64,000 nucleotides of DNA from assembly GCF_018294505.1 (NCBI RefSeq), contig NC_057803.1, forward strand, positions 691,623,077 through 691,687,076, in the 5' to 3' direction. The notes beneath the pieces are model-generated. The model did not search any database, was not told the origin of the DNA, and saw only the letters and a program-made list of their open reading frames with translations. Of this stretch, positions 55,991 to 64,000 are shown in pieces (position 1 is the first letter of the stretch; the number at the start of each line of letters is the position of its first letter). The stretch is from Triticum aestivum. Lineage: Eukaryota; Streptophyta; Magnoliopsida; Poales; Poaceae. A program made the translations under genes and the position numbers.

Positions 55991-57600
55991 GCCATCATGT
56001 GTCCACTATATGCAATATGTTGGTTTATGTTTGGAAGGCATGCTACCAATGATAACCTACGACACATAAAGTATATATACCTTTATACCACACATAAGTG
56101 TGAAGATACGAATCAATATTGACCCGAGAACAGTACACAAGCGTGTAATGCGGTAGGCCAGCATGCCACCTTCATGTCACCGATTCCATCCCGAACCGAT
56201 AAATATCGGCCTCTCCCGTGCCTCTCAGTTACAAATCCTAGCAACGTTGTATACCAGGAGTAAAAAGAAAATGTTGTATCTATGATTAGTTTCGTAGGCT
56301 TGAAATTTATGGGGGAATTATTTTAGAGCAATCAATTGCATAGACATGGAAGGCACTGGGAATTATTTTACCACTGAATGATCTTGTGACACGAGTAGCT
56401 GTTTCAGTTCATCTTGTTCCTTGTTTCTTCGCACCAACTCCTCTGGACAGGAAGAGACCTCTGTGGTCCAACAGCAGCGGGCAGCGAGTATGGGCTTCGC
56501 CAGCCATGTTCTTCATACGTTTTTTGGCCTGAGACACGCACATCTGGACCTGAGGCTGGGAACACATGGGAGATGATGATGATATGGATAGCCTATCTTG
56601 CTTCCGTTTCTCTAGCCACAAGCATGTGTGGGACGCAAGAACAATGCTTAGCCATACTGGGCAGCCCTCCTCCTTCAACAGCATATAGTGGAAGGTATCC
56701 CAAAGGAGATGGCCACACGAAGCGCTGAAGAGATCACATTCATGCCTTCCACGTATGTTTTTTGATTGCATGCAACCAAGCAGCGGATGTAGAGATCTAG
56801 AGATCAAACAAGAGAATGCACCAACCAACCATATGGAAAAAGGCAATTGCTACTAGATATCATCTCCGCTTTGTAAGATCTGAATGAATAACAGGACAAT
56901 TCGCTGATATTTCATAGTACAACAAGCTCAGAACAGTCATAACCACATTTCATATTTCATATGACGGCTTGTAAGAAGTAAAACGAGTGGACCAGACTGA
57001 TATTTCACATGGCAGTTAGGAAAATAATTATAGACAAGTTAAAAGGCAACAGGTTGATGGCAAACACTCTATTTTTATTGAACTAATGATGATACTAGGC
57101 ATCAAAGGCGTTTGTATGGGAGAAGAGGAAGAGGGGCAAACAACAAACTACAAGGACTAAGGGCACATCGCATCATAGCAGAAACCCGTGGAGGCGATGA
57201 TCTCGGAGTGAGAAGGAAACATCGCAAGCACGACTATCCGTTCAATGGCAAACATAAATAAAAACTAGTCCCCAGTTTGATCAGGCTTGCCCCCTTCACG
57301 AATCATCTAAGGGGGGCTTATATACCGAATGTAAGACAACACAAAAGGAAAAGGCATTGTTTATTACAGGTCTAAAAGTACCACTCACGCTCCGACACAG
57401 GCCTCCTCCTCTCCCTCTGTTATTCCAAGCATCTAGGCACGACACCTTCTCTGCGTTATATTCTTTGGCATCAATGATGGCAGAAACTCGTGGAGTGTGG
57501 TCTTACAGGCTCTTGGATGCGGCGATGATGCTTGTAGATCTTCCCAGCGGCAGCACTTGTGCCGACTTGACTGGTGGCATAGCGTGGTGTTGACGCTTGA
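55991..57600 (+). repeat. Copy 4 of the duplicated unit, most complete
   Basis: It is free of large insertions, so it shows the unit: promoter-like block 56190-56225, GGCTTG region 56290-56360, CCTCTGTGGTCC segment 56455-56640, CTACTAGATATC..TTTGTAAGATC 56845-56880, TTTCATATGACGGC 56950, ATAGACAAGTT 57030 and the 3' module 57262-57600. The ORF 56409-56846 (minus) is not shared with copies 2 or 3. I see no conserved protein, so either the gene is dead or it makes a non-coding transcript. Confidence 0.65.
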
Positions 57601-57649
57601 AGAAGGCTACCATCTTTTTTTCTTGACAAAACAAGAAGGCTACCATCTT
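57601..57649. other. 16-bp duplication around a 17-bp insert
   Basis: AGAAGGCTACCATCTT occurs at 57601-57616 and 57634-57649. Between them is TTTTTCTTGACAAAACA. A 16-bp target duplication around a short T-tract start is what a minus-oriented, almost completely 5'-truncated retroposon would leave. Confidence 0.5.
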
Positions 57650-58530
57650 GGTGCTCTGCGGAGGAGGGTGGTTCGTCGTCCTAAAGTTTACGTGGGGTGG
57701 TCATGTATTGAACAACACTTGATGCAACCGCTCATGGGCCCAGTGCAGAGAAGAAGGCCAAACACAGAATGAGAAGAAAGGAAAAAACCATAAGCTGAAG
57801 CGGTCGAACCAACCAGAAAGCCACTCACAGCCGTTCATCTGATCCTATGCAAACTCCTAAATAGAAAGTTACTGCAGATTTAAATTTTACCGACAAGTGA
57901 CATCGTATTAAACTTAGATCTTTGATCGTACCGATATCATCACAACTGTTTTTTTTCTTTTCTTGACATGCTAAGCCTAAAATATTTGTACAATTGTTTG
58001 ATTGTCAACTTTGTTCCGTTCATAAAGCAAGAAAAAACTATCTCTTAACTAGCACAAGGCTTGTGCCTTGCTATGGAGCAACAAATAATTGGAGTTGTAT
58101 TAAGTTAGCGGTATACAACAGCCAATCGACTTGCAACATTGCAAAGAAAAACTTTTCATTCAAAATAGAGTGAGTTTGTCGCTTGTTGGTTTGATTAAGG
58201 TGGGTATAGACGCGTGTGTGGAATTTGAGGCTCCCCAATGACATTATTTGTTTATTGTTTCATCTATAAAAAAATCAAACCGGGTGAGAATGGTGGATTT
58301 TAGATAGATGAGGAAGATCGGGTTGGAGCTGGAAGTGAACTCTTCGAAATCATAAGGGGCCTGGTGAGGGTATTCATCAGTGAGAGGGTGAGGGAGTGCG
58401 CTTTGATGAACTCGCGTACGAAGCTAGCTCCTCAGTTGATCTGCTATGTACTAGCCAGTAGAAGTGCATATCTCTCCGGGAAACGGCATACGGGAGTAGC
58501 GGTGCCGGTTGCCATGTCCTGAGCGGAATA
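57650..58530. other. No recognisable gene
   Basis: AT-rich with a GC-balanced part near 57650-57780. A palindrome-containing TAGCACAAGGCTTGTGCCTTGCTA lies at about 58053-58076. No ORF with a domain. Confidence 0.45.
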
Positions 58531-59034
58531 GGGAAAAGTATATTTTTCGTCCCTCAACTCTTTCGATACGCTAGTCAAACCCAGACGTCGTGTCAAGTTT
58601 TAGTCAAAACCAGTCCTCATCAGACGAAAACCACCGGAAACGGTATGGTGGACCAAACATGTCCGGTTTAAAGAGTTGAGGGACTAACGTTTGCCAGTTT
58701 CGGAGTTGAGGGATCAAACCAAGACTTTTAAAAGAGTTGAGCACTACTAGAAAAAGGGCTATAGATGATATGGCCACTAATGGCGCACCAGACATGTGGT
58801 GCGCCATTACTATATACTAATGGCGCACCATGTGTCGGTGCGCCGTTAGTAATATATTATTAATGGCGCACCTGGTGTGTGGTGCGCCATTAGTAGTTTT
58901 GAAAAAAATAAAAAAAATTGTTATTAATGGCGCACCATTGTATAGTGCGCCATTACTAGTTCACATAGTAATGGCGCACCACACCCACCGTGCGCCATTA
59001 GTAGTTTTGAAAAAAAATAAAAAAAATTGTAGTA

Positions 59035-59620
59035 ATGCCGAGCCCCACCTCCCCTCGCCCCGTTGCCCCCCTCCCCTCGCCGCCCCCTTGCCCCACCTCC
59101 CCTCGCCCCGTCGCCCCACCGTCCCAACCACCCGCCGCCGCCGCCGCCACCCGCCACCGTCCCCTGGCCCCANNNNNNNNNNNNNNNNNNNNNNNNNNNN
59201 NNNNNNNNNNNNNNNNNNNNNNNNNNNNNNNNNNNNNNNNNNNNNNNNNNNNNNNNNNNNNNNNNNNNNNNNNNNNNNNNNNNNNNNNNNNNNNNNNNNN
59301 NNNNNNNNNNNNNNNNNNNNNNNNNNNNNNNNNNNNNNNNNNNNNNNNNNNNNNNNNNNNNNNNNNNNNNNNNNNNNNNNNNNNNNNNNNNNNNNNNNNN
59401 NNNNNNNNNNNNNNNNNNNNNNNNNNNNNNNNNNNNNNNNNNNNNNNNNNGCCACCCCCGGAGCCAGGCTCGCCGCCGCCCCTGCGCCCGCGCCAGCCCC
59501 AGAGCCAAGCTCGCCGCGGGCCCCCTGCGTCCGCCTCGCGCCCCCCTGGAGCCAGGCCTGCCGCCGCTGCCCTAACCGCGGCCGTCCACCACCACCCCCT
59601 GCCCCCGGAGCCAAGGTGAG
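59035..59620 (+). other. Pro/Ala-rich GC block in the CACTA element
   Basis: C-rich sequence with open Pro-rich frames on both sides of the gap, ending at a donor-like AAGGTGAGC near 59613. It may be a 5' exon or leader of the carried gene; low complexity prevents any domain call. Confidence 0.35.
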
Positions 59621-59737
59621 CATTTTTTTTGTTTTTTTCTACTGTTTTTCTTTGCTGTTTAGGTTTAATTAGGTTATTGATAGGTTTAGGTTAGTGGTTG
59701 GTTTAGGTTAGTGCTAGATTTAGGTTTAGGTAATTAC

Positions 59738-59940
59738 AAGAAGAAGAAAGTTGAAAAAAAGAAGAAGAAGTAGAAGAAGAAGAAAAAGGAAAAAAAGGAA
59801 GAAGAATAAGAAGAAAGTTGAAAAACAGAACAAGAAAGGAAGAAGGAGAAGAGGAGGAGGAGGAAGGAGAAGAAAGAAAAAGGATAACAAGAAAAGAAGA
59901 GAGGTGGAGAAGAAGAAGATGGAAAGGAAAAGGAAGAATG
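59738..59940 (+). repeat. GAA-rich purine tract
   Basis: About 200 bp almost entirely A and G, dominated by AAGAAG. ORFs across it are low-complexity Lys/Arg or Phe/Leu and not genes. A complementary TTC tract lies at 62028-62310. Confidence 0.9.
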
Positions 59941-60462
59941 CATCATTGCTGAATTGTAGAGGCTGATGATCGAAAAGTTGACCTTTCTTAGGAGTAGCAT
60001 CTTCAAATAAGTAACCCTTCATGTCTTCAAATAAAATAACAGAACAACATAACTCAGAACGGTAATATAACCAAGAAATCATACAAAACATTAAAACAGT
60101 GGAAACTACGGCAAGGTTTTGACATCATTAAACCCACCCACATATGATTGAAATATAAAAAACATAACTCTGCATATGCAAAGACAGAAGGCATAACAGA
60201 GAAAAAAATCATTATAAAGAAACTAGTTGCTGACATTAAGCTTGCACATTCAATAGGTCACACCTTTACTGCTGAGCCGGATATAGCGTTGGAACTCTGT
60301 TTTGGGGTCACTGCCATACTCCATGACATCATGGGTGGGGAGCGGGAACTTCGGAAGTGCATTGGTGTAGTTGATTATCTTCTGCTCAAAATTTATGCCG
60401 CTATAATGTTGTATGATAATGTTGTAAGGGTACTAATTGGTCTCTTCTGCTGCTTATCAGAG

Positions 60463-61403
60463 ATGGGGGGAAGCAGCCACCACCATTCTGCCTCACCGGA
60501 GTACGAGTTGGATGCTTTCGAGTTCTTCAGTATCATACTTGGGACTTCAGTATCAGCCACGAGGCAGGTATATAAAACGAGAGATCTCCTCTTCACCCAT
60601 CTCATTATGATAACTCTATTGTTTGCTACATCACTCCTTGTCCCAAATTGCAGAGGCTGCCTGACACTTTTAGGAACATGCTGGCTGAAGATCCGCCAGA
60701 TAATGTGAAGCTCCGACAGGCCGGCAGCGGGGTTCGCAGGCTGTGGGACGTGGAGTTGGTGATCGAGGAGGGCCACATGTACCTGTGTCGTGGCTGGGAG
60801 AAGTTCTACAGTGTCTACGACCTGCGGACTGGGTACTTTCTTCTCTTCAGGTACGACGATGACGCCACAATGCTCATCGTGAAGGTTTTCAACACGACTA
60901 TGTGTCGCATGTGCTACGCTGACGACGAAGATGCTAGTGCATTCTGCCTCTTCTTATTCCTCTACATTTGGCTTTGTCTCACATCGATTGTTAACGGTCA
61001 TTGTTGCATTTGGACAGGCAATGGGAGCAGCAGCAGCGACACTGGCTACAGCCAAAGCAGCAGCGATTATGGCTGTAGCAAAAGCAACAGCGATTCTGGC
61101 TTTAGCGAAAGCAGCAGCGATTCTGGCAGCAGCAAAGACAACAAGAAGGATGATCCGGACAAGAAGGATGACGATGGGCATCAGGCTAAGGATGACCTAG
61201 CGCTGGTGGTGGCTGACCAAGGGCAAGAGATGGTGGTGGCTGACCATGGGCAAGAGATGGTGGTGGCTGACCATGGGCAAGAGATGGTGGTGGCTGAGGA
61301 TGACCTAGCGATGGTCGTGCCCGTCCTGCCTGAAGGTGGCCTCGCGATGGTGGTGGTGCCTGACAATGACCATGTACCGGTGGTGGCGCCGGCGATCCCA
61401 TAG
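60463..61403 (+). CDS. B3-domain protein carried by the CACTA element, three exons
   Basis: Exons 60463-60567, 60654-60936 and 61018-61403 have GT/AG borders and matching phases, giving about 257 residues. Exon 1 starts MGGSSHHHSASPEYE. The B3 fold spans the exon 1-2 junction: FEFFSIILG, then RLPDTFRNML, VKLRQ, LWDVEL, LCRGWEKFYSVYDLRTGYFLLFRYD and LIVKVF, the order seen in plant REM-type B3 proteins. B3 domains bind DNA in the nucleus. Exon 3 encodes Ser-rich repeats (SESSSDSGSS), an acidic/basic stretch and threefold VVADxGQEM repeats. After TAG 61401-61403 the frame stays open 39 more codons with a basic end (RRSWRIRLRKEKEK), so the stop is probably recent. A cryptic acceptor just before ATG (TTATCAG at 60460) allows an upstream exon. 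The second intron is a multiple of three without a stop and might be retained. Confidence 0.7.
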
Positions 61404-62027
61404 CTGGGCGACATGACCACGCCAATTGTGGTAGAAGACTACATTCCACAGCTGCCTCCACCGCCTCGCCGCTCTTGGCGCATCAGGCTGAGGAAGGAGA
61501 AGGAGAAGAACAATGAGAACTGAACTATGTCAGGTATGTCAGNNNNNNNNNNNNNNNNNNNNNNNNNNNNNNNNNNNNNNNNNNNNNNNNNNNNNNNNNN
61601 NNNNNNNNNNNNNNNNNNNNNNNNNNNNNNNNNNNNNNNNNNNNNNNNNNNNNNNNNNNNNNNNNNNNNNNNNNNNNNNNNNNNNNNNNNNNNNNNNNNN
61701 NNNNNNNNNNNNNNNNNNNNNNNNNNNNNNNNNNNNNNNNNNNNNNNNNNNNNNNNNNNNNNNNNNNNNNNNNNNNNNNNNNNNNNNNNNNNNNNNNNNN
61801 NNNNNNNNNNNNNNNNNNNNNNNNNNNNNNNNNNNNNNNNNNNNNNNNNNNNNNNNNNNNNNNNNNNNNNNNNNNNNNNNNNNNNNNNNNNNNNNNNNNN
61901 NNNNNNNNNNNNNNNNNNNNNNNNNNNNNNNNNNNNNNNNNNNNNNNNNNNNNNNNNNNNNNNNNNNNNNNNNNNNNNNNNNNNNNNNNNNNNNNNNNNN
62001 NNNNNNNNNNNNNNNNNNNNNNNNNNN

Positions 62028-62310
62028 TATTCTTCTTATTCTTCTTCTTTTCCAAAATGACATAGGTTAGCTTCATTTTACCTAAGTTGGCTCTAATATG
62101 CTAACTTAGAGAGCTTATATGCTTAGTTTCCTATAGGTTAGCTCCAAAATAACTTATGTTAGCACAAAATGATCAAGTTTACATAATAAGCTTATAGTCT
62201 TCTTCTTATTCTTCTTATTCTTCTTCTAGTATTCTTCTTTCTTCTTCTAGTATTCTTCTAGTCTTCTTCTTCTTCTCTTCTTCTTCTTCTTCTTCTAACT
62301 TCTTGTTTAT
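62028..62310 (+). repeat. TTC-rich pyrimidine tract
   Basis: TTCTTCTTC runs at 62028-62050 and 62200-62300, with TTAGCT-type repeats between. It is complementary to the GAA tract at 59738-59940, so the two could pair in a single strand of the element. Confidence 0.85.
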
Positions 62311-62901
62311 CATTTTGCAGATTTGATTTAATTCACAGAAGCTTGCATGGATGGAGTGCTTCTTTTCCATTTGTGTTTTTATTTTGTATCAATGTGAAAC
62401 TTTTGTGAATTGATGGATAACGGTGTTGGATGAACAATGTGAAACTTTTGTAATATGTAACGATGGAACTATGTGTTGGCTATGTATGTATATATGATGA
62501 AACTTGTGTGTTGGATATGATTGTTATATGGATGCTTGTTGTATATATATATATATATGTGTTCAATATCTCATATGTGAAATAGTGACCTGAGTTTAAG
62601 AAAAAACGAAAAAAACAATTTAAAAAAATTGTTACTAATGGCGCACTTCCATGTGGTGCGCCATTAGTATACCAGACACTAATGGCGCACCTGTGGGATA
62701 CTAATGGCGAATGGCGCACTTCCCTGTGGTGCGCCATTAGTATACCAGATACTAATGGCGCACCTGTGGTTCGCCATTATTAAAATATTCTAATGGCGTG
62801 ATGCTAGTGGCGCACCAGTAGTGCGCCATTAGTAGGCAAAACTGGTGCGCCACTAGCATGCCTTTTCCTAATAGTGGCGGGACGAAAAATATACTTCTCC
62901 C

Positions 62902-63542
62902 AATTAAATATGTCAAATTTACCCTTCAGTCAGAAAAATACTGCTCATATTCAGGTGTAGTATTACTTCATCTGAACCCTTCATGCACAAAAATAAACAA
63001 CTCATATTATCTTGATGTACCATAAAAGGATTCTTGAACTGATCCCTTGCACACATATTAGTTTTAGATGCCAGAATCTCATGGACAGCTTGACTCTATT
63101 ATCTTTTGCTGGTGAGGAGTACAATGCTCCCTTTTCCAGGTCGAGTATGCATACTAGAAAAGAATTTGCAAATGCCTGTCAATCGAGTATGACCGCCTTC
63201 TAATATGGAGCAGCGTCAGTCCACATGACAAACCACGAACATGCAAGAATGAGTAGTGGTGACAACCAAGTGCCAGCCTTCCTTTGTAACTAATTATGGA
63301 GTGTCCCACCAAGGAGATTATGCTTTCTGGACCAATCCGCACATTGCAGCTGCAATAGAAATATGCATGTATGTGAACCGGGATAGGTTAGATAAACCAT
63401 CTCAACTCTTTCTAGTGCCTCTAGTGAAGGGGGAACCAAGGATCACTTGGAAAGTATCCGACTACCTAGAGATCACACAACACCCACATGTCAGCTGAGC
63501 TGCATGGCATTACGTAGTGGTGTAGCCATATCCTAGAAAACC
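62902..63542 (+). repeat. Further piece of the duplicated unit
   Basis: 63217-63542 aligns with 19075-19370 (see copy 1). The ORF 63256-63498 is open here (FVTNYGVSHQGDYAFW) but is broken by indels at 19 kb, so I do not call a gene. 62902-63210 shows no feature. Confidence 0.55.
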
Positions 63543-63841
63543 TGTTAGGTTAAGCTCATCCTCAGCCGAGCTGAGTAGACTAAGTTCATTTTGTTTTTCT
63601 GTTTGTTGTAATAATGTGTGCGCATGGATGTGACATACGCATGTACGTAGATGCTGGAGTGTGGCATGCTCGCCGACTCGGATCATGGCATGCCCACCGG
63701 GAGTTTGTTAGCTAGGCTGTTGTATCGAGCATATAGGAAGGAAGAGCAATAAGAAAAGCTGCGAAGTTTGAGCGGCAGAAAAACTCTCTCTCGCACGCGA
63801 GTCCGGTTCCTCTCTTCCTCCTCGTTAGATCGGCAACGACA
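63543..63841 (+). repeat. 5' LTR of a Copia element that leaves the window
   Basis: 299 bp, TGTTAGGTTAAGC to GGCAACGACA. It is followed by a primer-binding site. The second LTR and target duplication lie outside; the left flank 5-mer is AAACC. Confidence 0.8.
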
Positions 63842-63843
63842 AT

Positions 63844-63855
63844 TGGTATCAGAGC
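63844..63855 (+). other. Primer-binding site of the last Copia element
   Basis: TGGTATCAGAGC, an exact match to the plant initiator-Met site, two bases after the LTR. Internal leader sequence continues to 64000 with no gag start yet recognisable. Confidence 0.85.
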
Positions 63856-64000
63856 CCCAGGTGTTTGATCCTTGCGCGGCGGCGGTGTTTGATCTGCCGT
63901 GGTCATATCAGGTGACGAGTTGGACGGGAAGGGAACTAGCGGGACCAGGACGCCACTGAAGACACCTTCATCCAAGGTGTCGATTGCGCGCCTCACCGGC

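Larger units (their letters stand above)
58742..62876 (+). mobile_element. CACTA transposon carrying a B3-domain gene
   Basis: It begins CACTACTAGAAAAAGGGC and ends (minus strand) CACTATTAGGAAAAGGC. The 3-bp flanks GAG (58739-58741) and GCG (62877-62879) differ by one base; the original site GTTGAGGGACG shows GAG was duplicated. Both ends have inverted subterminal repeats TAATGGCGCACC / GGTGCGCCATTA, about five pairs at 58775-59010 and several at 62635-62850. These are the likely transposase-binding sites. No transposase is visible, though two gaps (59173-59450, 61543-62027) hide DNA. Confidence 0.88.
58531..62901. mobile_element. Small inverted-repeat element split by the CACTA transposon
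   Basis: The left end GGGAAAAGTATATTTTTCGT (58531) and the right end on the minus strand GGGAGAAGTATATTTTTCGT (62901) are inverted; beyond them CCCTCAACTCTTT is shared. The element without the CACTA insert is about 233 bp. No clean target duplication was found around it. Confidence 0.65.

Noticed and set aside
56409..56846. 145-residue minus-strand ORF in copy 4
   Set aside because: Not open in the aligned copies 2 and 3; no domain.
58053..58076. TAGCACAAGGCTTGTGCCTTGCTA as a reversed Helitron end
   Set aside because: On the minus strand the hairpin is only about 2 nt from CTAG, too close for a Helitron terminus.
59726..60091. Phe/Leu-rich ORFs on the minus strand that look like membrane proteins
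   Set aside because: They are the translation of the GAA/TTC simple repeat.
61525..62076. Long ORFs on both strands at 61.5-62.0 kb
   Set aside because: Almost entirely N; they carry no information.
63256..63498. 80-residue ORF in the repeated segment
   Set aside because: The homologous segment at 19.1-19.4 kb has indels that break the frame, so coding is unlikely.

Overview
This 64 kb window looks like grass nuclear DNA, most probably Triticeae (wheat, Aegilops or a relative). I base that on the transposon types: long LTRs starting TGATACGT, a Tat-type Gypsy element with an antisense gene, CACTA and Harbinger elements with captured exons, and Helitron ends. I see no bacterial gene, operon, CRISPR array or rRNA, and no complete ordinary host gene. 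Runs of N interrupt it at 13615-13885, 24689-24879, 25977-26189, 43222-43570, 59173-59450 and 61543-62027.

Layout. 1-1566: end of an unknown ORF and a decayed B3-domain pseudogene. 1567-6738: 5' LTR and non-coding interior of a non-autonomous LTR element. 6739-13614: a second element with a gag-like pseudogene, polypurine tract and 3' LTR. 13886-18390: AT-rich sequence with a Helitron 3' end, a Mutator-like element with 9-bp target duplication, and an RNase H-like remnant. 18500-19380: first copy of a degenerate repeated unit. 19990-34620: a three-level nest, in which a LINE-type RNase H fragment is split by a Copia-type element (20494-34508) whose 5' LTR is split by a Tat-type Gypsy element (20547-33481, target duplication TCAGG). 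34899-40823: a young chromodomain Gypsy element (target duplication CGGCC). 41441-58530: an array of diverged copies of the same unit seen at 18.5 kb, invaded by two Harbinger-like elements, a fold-back MITE that carries a young Copia element (46247-50927, target duplication AAATC), a tiny Helitron candidate and a solo LTR (51758-53290, target duplication CATAC). 58531-62901: a small inverted-repeat element split by a CACTA element (58742-62876) that carries a spliced B3-domain gene. 62902-63542: another piece of the repeated unit. 63543-64000: 5' LTR of a Copia element running off the window.

How it fits together. Target duplications give an order of events. LTR pairs compared by eye suggest relative ages: about 23 substitutions in 525 bp for the Tat element, 8 in 358 bp for the chromovirus, 2 plus one indel in 165 bp for the Copia element. 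Once the insertions are removed, the remaining DNA is largely an old tandem duplication of a unit with a promoter-like block but no intact reading frame. The most noteworthy items are that array, the spliced antisense gene with its 74-bp minisatellite inside the Tat element, and the B3 gene carried by the CACTA element. TE family names are given only at lineage level because no database was searched.
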